Source: Apteryx mantelli
Taxonomy: Eukaryota; Chordata; Aves; Apterygiformes; Apterygidae
DNA length: 64,000 bases
Direction of reading: 5' to 3'
NCBI RefSeq assembly: GCF_036417845.1
Contig: NC_089981.1
Coordinates: 80,021,268 to 80,085,267 of the forward strand
Part shown: positions 23,701 through 36,500 of the stretch, one piece after another
Position numbering within the stretch: the first letter of the stretch is position 1
Layout of the letters: each line of letters starts with the position of its first letter
Translations under genes and position numbers: made by a program
Notes under the pieces: model-generated
The model's database searches: none
What the model was told of the DNA's origin: nothing
What the model saw: the letters and a program-made list of their open reading frames with translations, nothing else

Positions 23701-25675
23701 CTGTCTTCTGAAAGACAGATAGGCACCCAGCTGAGAGCCACGAGCTGTCTCATGTGGTCTGGGAGATGGCAAAGGGGAAATATCTGTTTCCAGTTGCAAA
23801 TCTCTGCAAAAGCAAAAAGTGATAAGTGATTCCCTGGCTAAGTATCTTCATATAAACTATTCATAAAATAATTCCAAATAAACAAATTTATAAAAATTGA
23901 AGTCTGCTCATGGATAATTTGCAAACAGAGAGAAGGCCTTAAATTCAAATGAATAAATTATTTGCTGCAAATAATTCACTCAGCTCTGTTATGGGACATT
24001 GATTTGGTTTCTGGTTAGCTCTAAAATGACTGCTTATTAACATTCTACCTTTTCCCCATACACTTTTTGATACATTATTATGTGTTTCTTGCTTGGTTTT
24101 ATGATTTCTACCTTCTTCTCTGTACATCTGTATGACAGTTTAATTGACTGCTGTGTATTGCAGGGCTGGTAATAGCAGCTAATTTAAATATGTTACAGCT
24201 AATGTTGACCCTTTACCCATAATAATGCACACTGCATTTTTATCTTCTTATTGATTATATGCATATGGCAGGAAAATAGCTGCATGCTACGGGTTTTTAT
24301 TTGGGCATGAATTTGGTTTTATACTGCACATTTAAGGTGCAAAGCGTGCTATAAAATAATACTGATTGTGCAACAACCACGCAGTCGAGCAGAGCAGCCG
24401 TTACACTCTCTGGAGTGGCTCCCAGGAGCACAAGCAACCCAGAGCGGTGAGTCTGTGGCTTGGGGACCAGCCTGTGGGGCAGCGCGGGCCCCAGAGAAGG
24501 TCCCACTGCCTCGGTGGCAGGGAGAACTGCTGCCCTGGCTGCTGCCGGCGGGGAGCCACCGTCCCGCCTCCCACGCGTCGTGCGGTGCTCAGGACGCGGG
24601 ACCTTCTTCTCTGAGACCGAGCAGGGTTGAGTGGAAGGCATCAATGTTTTCCCATCGTGGAAGCAGTCTGCAGGTAGCCCCAAATTGCTCAGGCTAGCTG
24701 AGAGGGGAGGGGACGCTTTAAAGTGGCCAAATCTCTGTCAGAGTCGCACCTTAGAGCTGCTTGGATGTTGGAGAGATAAACATAGCCCATTGATTTCCAC
24801 ACTTGTACTATGTCTGACCTAGGACACTTTAAACATGCTTGAATTATATTTTAACAGGCCAGAAAAAATGTTTACAATGCTCTCCTGCTTAAGAGCAAGC
24901 ACTGAGGACATTCCAGTGTAATTAGCACACCTAGCACTTAGAGAGAGGTTAAACCTGCCAGGGCTTTCTAAATACGCCTCTTGGTTAATAGATTCTCACC
25001 TCGGTTCTTACTATAAATAGCAGGGGCCCTGAACAAGCTGAGTTATCAGGGAAAAAGACAGAAATCTACATCTCCCTTTATAGAACATTTGTGAGCATTA
25101 AATAATTAGATGTAGTTGCTTAATGTCCTCCTAGTATTTAACCCAGTGTTTAGCTTAAATATATAAAAAATAATTGCTGGAAGGAAATTTGAGATTATGC
25201 ATTAGCTATGGTAATCCTGTTCTTATTGTATATAATTAAACTCTTGTAATGCTCCATTAGATGAGATCTTTTATATTCACTACCCTCCATCGGGAGGTGT
25301 GACTCACTATCACTTAACTGATGCCTACAGAAGTTTTCACAACCACAGCCCCGTGTATCCTGCTGTTCCCAGAAAAGCAGGACAAAGACATCAGCAGGGG
25401 GTCAAATTTGGGAAGTGTTTAAGATGACACTTAAAAAATGCTGCTTTCTTTCTCCTTCCCACCCCCTTTCAGTACATGACAGGTCATCATCTGGATTGCC
25501 TGTGTTCCTGTGGCTTTCATTTTGTGCCGTGCTGATCCTGGCTGTGAGTCTCTACTACACCAGCACAAAGCAAGATTTCAAAGTCCTGGAAGAATTTCAA
25601 TCCCGACTCGTTATCTTCTTTCTTCAGATAAGACACATTGCTCAGAAATGCTGGACTTGGTTTACAAGGCAATAA
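20600..25675 (+). CDS. NRAC: NRAC (C14orf180 orthologue), 3' coding part, two exons
   Basis: A small single-pass membrane protein (nutritionally regulated adipose and cardiac enriched). Two exons are visible, 20600-20726 and 25473-25675. They join in phase (CAT G + TA CAT) to give 42 codons, one split Val codon and 66 codons before the stop. Recognition rests on three blocks shared with the human protein as I remember it: CPPSIL, a basic RRVxFREP block, and a C-terminal hydrophobic segment followed by a leucine-rich amphipathic stretch ending RHxAxxCW. One predicted transmembrane helix lies near FLWLSFCAVLILAVSLYY; the preceding part is hydrophilic and basic. The N-terminal exon(s) and the start codon were not found. 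A small extra exon in the 4.7-kb intron cannot be excluded, because the human linker there is longer. The gene converges with TMEM179, as in human. Confidence 0.85.
22345..22364. repeat. Poly-T tract (20 nt)
   Basis: An uninterrupted run of 20 T in the NRAC intron. There is no identifiable retroelement body beside it, so it is recorded as a simple repeat. Confidence 0.95.
23315..23435 (+). repeat. MIR-like SINE relic
   Basis: The sequence tgacttgcctcaggtgacag, then gccaaggcaggaacgaaac, then tctcagtccagtgcctttcc follows the order of the MIR 3' half (tgacttgcccaaggtcacac ... ggcagagccaggaatagaac ... cccagtccagtgcc). Strongly decayed. It lies in the NRAC intron. Confidence 0.6.
24400..24620. 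promoter_or_regulatory. Small GC/CpG-rich islet in the NRAC intron
   Basis: About 220 bp with clearly raised GC and several CpG (gcagcgcggg, gctgccggcgg, cccacgcgtcgtgcggtgct, ggacgcggga) in otherwise AT-rich intron. It could be an alternative promoter, an enhancer or an unrecognised exon. Frames of 80-128 codons cross it on both strands, but their translations are unfamiliar, as expected from composition. Confidence 0.35.
25473..25675 (+). CDS. NRAC: NRAC terminal coding exon (transmembrane and C-tail)
   Basis: Begins after a strong acceptor (ccaccccctttcag) with TA completing the split codon, then 66 codons and a stop at 25673-25675. It encodes a short serine-rich linker, a single hydrophobic helix of about 20 residues (FLWLSFCAVLILAVSLYY), a polar YTSTKQD turn and an amphipathic C-terminal helix (VLEEFQSRLVIFFLQIRHIA) ending KCWTWFTRQ. 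This matches human NRAC position by position in charge and hydrophobic pattern (ALEDLRARLL...LRHVALTCW, from memory). Confidence 0.87.
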
Positions 25676-27387
25676 CAATGTTCTCCATCTGCAACGGGCC
25701 TGACAAACATCTCCGAGCACTGCTAAGCAGCATGTGGCCACAAAAAGCTTCCAGTCCACTCCAGCCATATGCCAGGGAAGGTGTGAGCACCCACCTCGAA
25801 GAACGGTAAAACCACCCCTGTCGTGCACTTCCTGGAGCCATTTGTTCTCTTTTCTCTTTTGTCATTACCATGTGGTCACAGCAGCAACTAGAGGTCTCAG
25901 CAAACCTGGGCTTCATCATCCTGGACAGTGAACAAGCATCTTAATTTTGTCCCCCAAAGAGGTTACAAACTGTAGATCTGAGAAGCAGATAGAGAAATTC
26001 ATTGATATGTACAGGCAGCAGCAAGCTCTGAAAATAAGTCTGTGGAGTCTCAGATGAAGGCATTAACTACCAAACCATCTTTCTCCTCAAGTCTCCTAAG
26101 GGCAATTCTGCAAAAGTTAAAATAAGGCTGAACTATTGCACAAACACTACTGTTGTGGCCAAAGGCTTGGCAAGTTTGTTATATTTCTACACCTGTGAAA
26201 TGATTGTTAGTAAAATCCTGGCAAATGGCTTTCTTCTTTCCCTTCATGCATTTTTGCCTCCATGGGCAAAACCTGTTTCTTAATGTTTCACTTGACTCCC
26301 AGGTGTGAAAAAGAGCATGAAAACTCATTTAAACGGTAAATAGTGTATTTGCCTAATATCATGCACAACAGCCTTGAATCCCAGGTTAATTATCAAATCA
26401 GTAGTTTAATCCTCTGTGTTTGATTCAGTCCATAAACCCCACGAGCTGAGCTTACAAGGTTTATGACAGCGCTTGCACTCAGACAGAGATTATGCATTTA
26501 CACCTGTGTGTTCAAGGCCTTATATAATGGTAGTACAGACTGTTTATGAAGATGTGGGGGATACAGCCCTACTATCCCTCCACTATCAGACCATAGTGTG
26601 CATCCCTCTGAAGGGAATCATTTTAGTGGAGCTCATGCAACAAATGCGGAACATTGCCCTGCTCATCTGAGAGGAGAGCAAGCACACGCAAGCTTATGAA
26701 CAGCAGCTTTCTCAGCTTTATTTTCTTCCTTGACAAAAATATCATCATCAGCTTTTTAGGCCTTAAATTCTTTTCAAGTGACATTAAAGAAATGCATATG
26801 ATGCGTGCTTGGTTTTATTCAGTATGATAAGGACGACATCAGAACCTGTTAAAGCTGAAGAAAACAAAAAAGAGAGAAAACACTGCAGAGACAAGGAGAG
26901 TGACATTTGCAAGACCATGTCTTGAACTCCCCTGCCATTGCAACCAACCAAAAAGAAGAAAATCTGGTGCTTTATTTTTAATTGACTTTTTGAAAAAAGA
27001 GAGGGCAACATTTCTCTGCCACAGCAGTCTTCTCCCAAGCAGTCCACAGACTTAAACTAGGCAAAAGACGAAACAGGAACAAAATATGCAGCCTGCGCTC
27101 AAGAGGAAGGTGGGCAGCAATATGATTGAAAATGGATCCAAAAAGTTGCAGTATCAGAGACAAAAAGAGGTCACTTCGGGAGCTATTCTCATGCTCATCC
27201 TGAGATATCAAAAGCCCATAGCAATTGCATATGATGAGCCGTCAGAGACTGGGAACCAGAGATTGTTGCAGGAGGCACTTAGCTCAGCGGCTCTGTGCAC
27301 AAACCCATCATGTACCTCGAGCTTCCAGGGTAAGTTCCACCAACGCTTCCCTACCCTCTGCCCCCACCTCTGCTCTGCTTTTTAGAT
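25676..27387 (+). other. NRAC: Probable NRAC 3'UTR
   Basis: Non-coding sequence from the NRAC stop to the first good AATAAA. It contains AATAAG near-misses (about 26033 and 26121) and one ATTAAA (about 26783) that could serve as earlier signals. A 99-codon frame (27086-27385) ends just before the polyA signal and is treated as chance. Confidence 0.45.
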
Positions 27388-27393
27388 AATAAA
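27388..27393 (+). terminator. NRAC: Candidate NRAC polyadenylation signal
   Basis: A perfect AATAAA followed about 20 nt later by a G/T-rich stretch (cttgtgtgctggtc), the usual arrangement for cleavage and polyadenylation. It would give a 3'UTR of about 1.7 kb. No transcript evidence is available to me. Confidence 0.45.
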
Positions 27394-30154
27394 GAAGAAA
27401 GATTTTAAACTTGTGTGCTGGTCACTCTCTGATGAAAAAGTTGAGAATGGTGTATTCATGGGGCAAGTGGGTCATCAAAACCTTTGTTTTACTTTTTTAA
27501 TGTTTACGATCTTTTTAATGCATATGCTTTTAACCCTTTGGCAAGTCAGCAGGCTTCCTTTTTTGGATGTGGACTGACACGTCTGTAGCTAGCACATTCA
27601 AAACAGGAGCCTTTCTTTGAAGGAACAGTGCACTCCCTGAAACTCACTGCATATTAAAGCAAGTAAGCAAAGCCTGGACTGACCTCAAAAGGTTAAGATG
27701 AAATGAGATCTCCTCTGAAGGAAGGGCTCTGAAGGAAGATGAGGATGTAGCTTGAAATCCATGTGAAGGTTCACCTTCCTGCACTGCTTGCCAAGAGATG
27801 GACCCTGGGACCACCTTTCCCCAGGCCTGGTTTAAACAGAAAATGGCCGCATCCACCTTGCTGGGGCCCAGATTTATCAGTGTGAGTGAGGCACGCTCTG
27901 AGAAACACTATTGCATCAGGGCTGTCAGGGAAATTAAACAGAGGAACAGCTATTCTTGGCTTCTGCCGAGGCTCTGATTGGGACAGTTTTGGACATTGGC
28001 AAAAGCAGCACTTGAGTTGTCTGCTGAGTTTAGGCCATGGCCTTGCAAGGTCTCCTGGGTCAGGACTGTTTGCTGCAGTCAGTCAGATACATGGCAGATT
28101 GCAGAAAGCCGAAACAAATTAATTTCAAAGCATGACCAGAATGTTTGAAATAACTAAAAGCTTAACCCTATCCCTGTGAGAGTGGTGATATTTTGCAGAT
28201 GAAGAAACTGAAGCTGAGAAAACCTATGGATGTGGGTGAATGAAGCAAGTCAATAACAGGGCTGGGAATAGGACCAAAAATCTTGATTCCTGATCTGCAT
28301 TTAATTGCTGGAACACACCTAATTGCGAACTTTATTTCCCCCTCACTCTGGAACTCATGCCACATCTATCCATTCTCCTTAAACACACACTTACACACAC
28401 ACACCCTATCTCAGCCCTTTTTCCCACTCTGCCCCTTCTTTCTATTCTTTATCCAACACCAGATCTTTTTCCATTGCTGTGAGCTGGACAGGATTTCTCC
28501 TTACTCTTGTTCAATGCTGTCTTTCTATGAGCGACCCCTTTAAGAGTCCATGTGGAAGAGCTAAGAGGAGCTCTAAAATTATATGAAATTGGCCGTGTTG
28601 GGTAATATTTCCCTTCAGTACAACTCCAGAGAATTGCCCATAAAGAGAAACAAAGGAGAGGGAGTACATAATTTATTACAAATGGTCAGGATGCTCACAT
28701 AAATTTAATCTGGTGCCAGAGTAGTGTACCCCTTTAGAAACCAGGAGACCTGAAGACAACCAGCTCTGAGCAATTATTTAATCTGTCTTGGAAATGGTGA
28801 GGATTATACTTCAAAGGACAGAAAGAGAAGTGGCAGAGGAGAGGACTCCTGCAGCAATTTTTGAAGCAGACAACGGATAGGTGGGCTTCCCAGAAGCAGT
28901 GTCCAGGGTGGCAAGAGTCAAAGGGCCAGAAGACAGCAGAAAGAGGTCCATGCATGGAAATGGGCTAGTGAGAGGGCCTAGGGGTGCAGGGGTAAAAGTG
29001 CTGCCTAATATCCCTTATGCAATGGGTATTAAATTCAGGCACAACAGAAATCAGCAGACCACAACAGCACAGGATACTTGCTATCTGACAGTGTGCAGCA
29101 CATTCCTGCAGCAGGAATGTAGCGCAGCTGCCAACACCCTCTTCAGGGAGGCTCACCACATCAACAGCACCTGATTACACCAGCAGGCATATCCATACCC
29201 CTACGATAGAAGGGGATAGAAAAGAACACAGCAAGACGACACTAGATTTTTCTACATTAACCTTTTATGCACCTAGCATTAGCGCTGGTAACGAGCAACA
29301 CCAAAGGCTTCTGCTTCTAGTCCTTCTTCCTTGTTTCATCTCTCCAACCCTGCTAGCCTGAAAGCAAGCTAATGGAGCAGGAGCAGCCCATAGCAGCAGT
29401 TTTAGTTGTCACTTCTGCCTTTTGCCACTTGGAAGCAAGTACAAGAGCTGAAGCATGTGACTAGAAAAAGCATATTACCAGCTGCCCTCAAGAGATAACT
29501 CAGGAACCCCTAAAATAACAAAGTGGACTTGTTTCTTATTAATTCCCTGCTACAGAATAGTTGGGCCCACCCCTAAAGAGAAAGGTTGGTGCTACAAAAA
29601 GAAAATTGACTAGTTGGCATTTGGAAAATGAACTTGCCCATGCAGCCTGTAGTACCCCTCTACACTGGGTAACAAGCTGGTTCACAGCTGCATGTTGACG
29701 TTGTGGCACCTTCTCCTTGTCTGCTACAGTATTAGGACTCACCACTGGAAGGTGGTACTCAAAGGACTCAGGCAGGTGAGGATGGTTGGTGCTATCCTTG
29801 GCCATGCAAGCCGTGGCATGGAGAGGCTCCTGTTAACCCTGCCCAGAGTATATGTGACCTCAGCAGTGCTGCTGAGGGAGGTTCTCCTCCATGACACGAG
29901 TCCTGACAGAGGATCAAGTCAAAGTCTGCAGCGTCTGTATCACTAGGAGGACTCCACAGTGTGTTTGCAATGCATTGGCTCCACAAGTCACGTTTCTGAA
30001 GAGGACGAGAAGTAGACAGTGGCAGGACCAAATGGGGAATGAGTACAATGGACCAAGGTACCACTGCTGACTTTGGGGGCTTTTTTAGCTTACATTGTAA
30101 CAATTTCAACTGACCTTGAAAAGACAGGCACAGAAATATTGAATTTTCAAATAA
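27394..30154. other. Intergenic stretch
   Basis: Lies beyond the putative NRAC 3' end. It holds one MIR-like relic (28185-28310) and a short CA-rich run at about 28384-28402. Frames up to 105 codons on both strands around 28.9-30.1 kb are unfamiliar and overlapping. Confidence 0.5.
28185..28310 (+). repeat. MIR-like SINE relic
   Basis: The sequence attttgcagatgaagaaact, then gaagctgaga, then aacagggctgggaataggac, then gattcctgatctgc follows the MIR order (attttacagatgaggaaact ... gaggcacaga ... gcagagctgggaatagaacc). Old and gapped. Confidence 0.6.
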
Positions 30155-30160
30155 TTTATT
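30155..30160 (-). terminator. TMEM179: Candidate distal TMEM179 polyA signal
   Basis: TTTATT on the + strand is AATAAA on the - strand. It is followed in - direction by a U/G-rich stretch (tttctgtgcctgtcttttca). A second - strand AATAAA is at 31286-31291. I saw no perfect AATAAA on this strand closer to the TMEM179 stop (39526), so either the 3'UTR is very long or a variant signal is used. Confidence 0.25.
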
Positions 30161-32704
30161 TGTATGTCACCAAATCATAAAAAGCCAATGCACTGTCCAG
30201 CGAAAAGCATTCAATATATAAAACACATTAATTCATTATCAGTTACACTAGAATATATCACCTATATTGAACTCATTCCAGCTCCTATTAAAGCCAAAGG
30301 AAACTTTTTTCAATGGCTTCATTAGTAGGAGGATTGGACTTACAATTTTTATTTGCCAGATGTTTACAAATGGCTATATTAAAAATGTTAATAAAAGACT
30401 TCCCTTTTGATACTGTATCAAAACAATAATAAACATAACTCCAACTCTGTTTCTGTGGAAATCATGCAATTAATGCTCCAAATCAGCAGTCATTACACTG
30501 CAAAGGACCATACAAAGCATGAGAGAGAATATTCAAAATACACCAAGCTCTATTCTCAGCTTGTGCAGGCTGGCATGGCTCCAGTATGGCTCACAAAGCT
30601 AAACTATATACACCAGCTAAGGATCTGCCCCTCTCCTGCTTTCAGTGCTTAAACAAATTATACAAAACTGTTCTATTGTTGCTCCAAAATATCCATTATG
30701 CAGGGACCTCTTTAGCAGCATAACATGGTGTTTAATCTAGACTTTTATAAAGCTTTTCTCAAGTGGCTATAAGAGACAACAGTTCACAAATATATAAGTC
30801 ACAGGACATACATTTTCAGAGAAGCTGAAATGCTTTCAGGTCCTGCTCTGAATGTAAGCAATAAAGATCTACTTCAGACCTTTGCAGGTGGTACCACACG
30901 ACAGACAAACCTTTTAAAACTATAGCAAGGGTGTTAACGTGCTCTTTTCACTAATGGCAAGTCTACAGTGATTTGAGAACAGTCCACAACAGGCTTGACA
31001 CCACACAAGTCACGAGCTGCACAGGGCAATGGGCCAGCTGTGGGGGTTGGGGAGCCACCAGCACTGAAAGCAGAGGTTTTCTGAAGCAATTTGCCCAAAC
31101 CTTGTGCCACCAATGTTCTGCGGTTTATGAAGCTGCGTGAGTTGACTGAGACCAAACAGGCCGAGCTAAGCCCAAAATCAGCGTCAGCTCTGCCAGCACG
31201 GGCGCTGCCATGCTGGGTCCCTCTCCTCAGAGCCTGAGTGTTGAAATCCCTCATAGCAAATGCACTAACAGTTTTCCTCACTGATTTTATTCTGATTTGT
31301 GGCACTCTCCTGTCCCCCTCAGCAGTGCTTGTCTGTCTCTGACAGAAAAAGACGTGAGAAATAAGGCTTGATCAGTCTGATGTCAAGAAAGCCCTCTTGA
31401 AACTTTGCAGGAGTGTTTTTAGAGAAGCAGCGACTCAGGGGAAGGAGATGTCAGTGGAACTGATTTTTTTTTTTTAATATAAACCTGCAAAAACCTTTTA
31501 GCAGTGTACTTTAGATCACAATATATTGATTTCTCAGTTGTGCAGCTTGGGCTGAGAAACAGCACTGGTTTTGTTTGGAGAGTGTTTGAGCAATACCACT
31601 CGGATGCCACCGGTGTGCACCGGTCACGGACCCCAGCGCAGTCCTCCTCCTCCCCACCCTGAAGGATGCTGCTCAGCAAGGATCTCCTCAGGATGATTTG
31701 GCAAAAAGACTGTTTTCAGCTCTTAAAGACTGTGGTTTGATAAGGGGATTGTTAGCACCTTCTGAAGTCAAATACTGAACACTGTTTTAACAATGAGGGT
31801 TAAAACCACGGCAGCAGCCTTGAACGTGGAAGTGGTTAATTCGTTAAATCAAGATCCGGCATGTTGTAGAAAGATGTGCTGTATTTTAGACACAAATTAT
31901 TCAACTTCTCAGTGTTTACAGGGAAAAATAATTCCCTTTGCTGTAGGAATCAGTGGATGAAAAGCTCTGGTCTGTATCATGTGGAATACTATGACAGTTG
32001 ATTTTCAAACACTTTACTGCCTTACTTTCCTGATCTATGGTCTAATATTTCACTAGTTTAAAGCCACTGGGTTCCTCGAGGGAATGCTGGCACCAGTCGT
32101 GTGAATCTGTTAAAGTAATGTGTCACCAGAATTGGGTCTGGCTTATGTAAAAGGAAGGATTTGGCGCCAGACTGTAAAGAGCCCGAGTGATAAAACAGAA
32201 AAACTGGGAGACTTTTCTTTTTTCTTTTTTTTTTTCAAAAAGCAAAATTTGCCATAGGAACTTCAGTTTCATTCACATTCATAAACCCTGTTCAGAACCT
32301 GTTTACACAGTCAAGTCAAATTTGCCCTAATTTGGGGAAAATGGGGGAAAAAACAGGGAGGAGGTGAAGCATAGCTTCCTCATAGGGCTATTTACCCACT
32401 TATGTGAGCATTCACCCAGGAGGTCAATGGTAAAATTGAACTTCGTTCCCACCTCCTTGTAGGTTATCTCAGCCCTCACTTTACAATAAAATCCAGTGGA
32501 AAGGCAGGGGTAAAAACTTCTCAAACTGAGTTTCCACGTTATACAAATAATTCAAGCTATTTCAATGAGCATTTCTTGTTGCTAAGTGCTTTATCTCCTT
32601 GATACACATCACAACCATGAGGCTAAAAAGTCATTATTTCAGAATTTTAAGCCAAGTGGAAAAAGCTCCACTGGGAGGATTTGAGGAAGATCTAGAATAA
32701 CATT

Positions 32705-32815
32705 GTGGTGGGAGCATTTGCCCTGTAGATGGGGTTCATATCTCCTCAGCAGAGGAGGGGATTAAACCAGCACCTCTCACATTTGGGGTGACTGCTCTGT
32801 AGGTATCTGACTGTG
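32705..32815. repeat. Palindromic tRNA-like repeat, third copy
   Basis: The left half gcatttgccctgtagatggg + gttcatatctcctc is answered by a right half gaggaggggattaaaccagc + acctctcacatttggggtga + ctgctct, near its reverse complement. A B-box-like ggttcatatctcc is at about 32733-32745. Same head-to-head tRNA-like plan as the repeats at 18.6 and 18.9 kb. Confidence 0.5.
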
Positions 32816-33563
32816 GGAAAGGCCTCTTTGAGCCGTATTAACAAGACAGCTCATCACTCTGGCCCCCAGTGAAATGCAACATTTCAGGTAACCCATAACC
32901 TTCTACGTCTAATAAATCAAGGTTGCTGGCTTTTCTTTTTGGTGAGAAAAAACTAAACGTGTCATTATTTGACCAATCAGAGGATTCTTTTCCCCCAACT
33001 TCTAATTTGGTTCCAAAACCACCACAGCCCTTCTTAGGTGTCTATGCCCATTTCTAAGGGAATATGATCTCACAGTAAACTAGTAAGAGTTAGTTCCTAA
33101 ATCCTTAAGTCATCTATGAAAATAGGATTTAGACTCGTATATAGATCCAGTTCTTTTGACTATTGTGTGCAACAACAGTTCGAGCAATTATAGCAGCTAT
33201 GAGAGGTAGAAAAGTTTAAGCATTCAGGTGCATACATTCACATTAATCTGTGTTTGCAATATCAGTTCAATTAATTACACTCTTTGGCCTGGACAAAAGA
33301 AACTAAATTTCAAGAGAAAGCATTGCTATATGAATATTCTTCCCAACAACAGAACAGAAAGATACTATTAATTATATGCCTGCATTTAAATAAACAGTAC
33401 TTACTATATATTAAGCAAACTGCAGTCTAACCTATCAGAAACAACCATAAAGTGTTTTGAGAGTGCACTTGTGATTTCTCCCTTCTATGCCAGGATTATT
33501 TCAAAGTGCTGTCTTCTATGCAGTTGTTGATTCAGAAATTACTGAGTGGAATCTTGCCACTTC

Positions 33564-33585
33564 AAAAAAAAAAAAAAAAAAAAAA
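33564..33585. repeat. Poly-A tract (22 nt)
   Basis: An uninterrupted run of 22 A. The upstream sequence is not a recognisable retroposed gene, so it is recorded only as a simple repeat. Confidence 0.95.
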
Positions 33586-36500
33586 CACGAAAAAACTCTT
33601 GGGTGTATATCTGTGAATACTAAAATACAGTTCAGAATAGATTTACTCTTTCTTATGGAGGACAGGAATAGAAACATACACTTTAGGGGATAAGGTGAAA
33701 ACTATGAACAGAAATATCTCTAAAACAATGTCAGCACTCCTGAAGCTCTATGAGCATTTTCTCACTGTATGCAGGTGTGGAAACTAGCCATGCAAAAGCT
33801 GAGTCTCTTCCCAAACTGCCTAAGCATAAGGAAAGAATATTTATGGTCTCCAGGGTCTTCCCCTGAAAGCAAAAATTCCAATGAGATAAAAATGGGTTAT
33901 TTCCATCAGCAGAGGAAATGATCTGAGATGCAAATTTAGGATCTGGATACAGACAGGATTCTCATTAGTTCAAGGATGTTCACACCCAAGCGGATTTAAA
34001 AGCAGAGACAAAAGTTTCACCAAAATCCAAATCAGATTATAAACTGTAAATCTGACCAGTCTACATGACTGTCTGAATTTTTGTCAGAAAAATGCAAAAG
34101 TGATTTTAGATACATTATGTATGGGGTGTGAGCTTTGGAGAAGAGGGATGATAAAAGCCACATTCACTCAAACACAAGGTTTGCATGTTCTTTCTTGTAC
34201 TGAACATTTTGCAGGTGACATCAGTTTTGAATTAGCACATCTGATTCTGTGTTTTCTAAGACCCATAACACAGACTGATGTGTGTTTAGAGGTTGTTCTG
34301 AAAACCCGGTTCTAACATAAAGTCTACATGATAGCATGTAGTGTTTCTGTCTTCAGGAAATGTATACCAACTTCCTACACCAAATATATGCTTGAGTTTC
34401 TTCTCTGAATAAGAAAATAAAAAAATTTTGAAATGAATTCTCCCGTCTAGGCTCCTACCACTATGTAACTATTTTAAATACATCTTTTTTTCCCCTTTGT
34501 CACCTTATCTTTTCTTCCACAAACAATTGACTATCTATTAAAAACAGGCTAGCTGTTTTGAGTCAGAATATTGCATTGTGTTGCAGAAGAATATGGTTTG
34601 CAAAATGAGGTGTTGAGACTGTTTTCAAAATATATTCTGTTTGTCTCCTGCATGTCTGTATTTTAAATTATCTTGAATTCATGACAGGATCATGTCCATG
34701 ACAGGGTCACTTGTCATTTAGGAGACCACAGGGCAGAATTCCTGAATTGGGAATATTGTTCAGAGTGAAATGTACCCTCTGGTCATGCAATAAAACTGTA
34801 AAGTGCGTGCTCCTATTTCCTTCAACTCTGCTTCCTTCCTGAATTCTACACAGGGTAAATCTCCAATGTTTTGTGTAGCTGAGGGAAGGCCATGAAGAGA
34901 ACTGCAACTCTTTGTTCCTAGCAGGACAGATGCTGGATAACATCAGAAGGGTAGTCGGAGGCAGGAGGAGTTAAAGCACCTGCAACCCCCCGTTAGAAAC
35001 ACACCCGAGCCCTTCGGAGCTAGTGCACTGCCCAGTGCTTTCCCACTCCTCTCACATCGCAACCACATCCACCTTTGGATATCATATCCGAAGTGTCACT
35101 TCACAGATACTAAAGCTAAGAAAAAGGCAGTGTAGAAAGTAAAGGCAACCTAACAACTACTCTGACCCACTCTACCTGTTAACAGGAGAGTTTATACCCG
35201 TATCATAGTTAAGCAATGGGATTTGTCTCTGGTATATATCTGTGTGTATGCTACATACACACATATGTCACCTCCCTGACACTAAATGCCTTCATGAATG
35301 AGGTCTACGTATTCAAGCATCTGTCACTGATTATTATAATGATTATTTTTCTAAGCAAAATGATTATTTTCCATAGCAAGCATGTGTTCTTCAGTTTTTA
35401 AAGTGACTCATCAGGCTGTTGTCTTTGTGATTCCTACTGAAAGTCCACAGATGAAAGATGTCTCATGGATTCATGGGATAAGATGCTATGAGCCTTTTTG
35501 CCCTCAGGAGAAAATTCTATTCCAAAAAATGGCTTCAATTGTTTCTTTAAGAAAATAAAATAAAAAACTAGCATTGATCTAAAAACTCAACCAAAACTTT
35601 TTAGCTCATATTTTTCTAACCCAATGTGCACTGCTGACAGGGAATTGACAGGGAAGTTAAACACAGATGGTAGCCAGGACACGTGTAATATTTTCAGTAT
35701 AACAAAATACTTTTGTGGCAATACTCCAGTGTGTTGGAGAGCAGCATCAGTTTGCATTTGACAATGTAAGGCTCTGTGAAAACTCTCACTCTCCTACTGG
35801 TAATTTACACAGGCCAAAGCAAAGGCTCATTGAATCACAGGGAATGTAGCATCCAAATGACTGCAACCCGCAGTCTGCATCGGCGTGGCCCACAGCTTTG
35901 CTACGGGCAGCAGCAGGAGGGGCTGCATGGGCAGAGGCCACAAAGATTTTCCCTTTGTATCATATAACAATAAAAAAATACAAACATAGATACCACACAG
36001 GGTTCAACTTCTTTAAATACCCTTCCTGCTAGAGTGTTCCCAGAGGCCTGCTTTTGGAGAAGGCAGGTTAAAGAAGCCTTTGAAATATCACTAAGACAAA
36101 CTCCTACTCCAGCCAAACTCTGCACTGTTTGGCAACAGATAAGTACAAGCAGAGGTTAGAATGGTGCAAAAGAGATACATGCATGTGTGCATATGTGTGA
36201 GTGTATTTATAAATAATACTGTCTTTCTAACACATTTTCAGCCTGGCTTCTCCAGGTTGGTCTGGGTGTCCAAGCTTTAGGGGAAGAGTTTGCAGAAATC
36301 TACAAAAAAGCTCAAGCAGGCTCAGACACAGCATCCTTGCACTATATGCATTTCCTCCCTCAAACCAGCCAGAGAGCTGCTCACCGCACACTCTTGCCTC
36401 TCACCTGCTCGGAGGTTTCCTTCAAAACTAGTCTTGCTTTTAAACATCGCTGATGCTCCCTAGCTGGCTGCCTGCCTCACTCCACCTGGTTGAGTGTGTG

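Larger units (their letters stand above)
20727..25472 (+). other. NRAC: NRAC intron
   Basis: A 4746-bp intron between the two recognised NRAC exons (donor gtacga, acceptor ccccctttcag). It contains a 20-nt poly-T tract (22345-22364), a MIR-like relic (about 23315-23435), an AT-rich block that looks like conserved non-coding sequence (about 22900-23000 and 24150-24280, judged only by composition) and a GC-rich islet (about 24400-24620). No additional exon could be proven. Confidence 0.7.

Noticed and set aside
27086-27385. 99-codon frame ending just before the NRAC polyA signal, containing a perfect gtaagt donor
   Set aside because: Within the putative 3'UTR, with no homology. The donor alone is not evidence of an exon.
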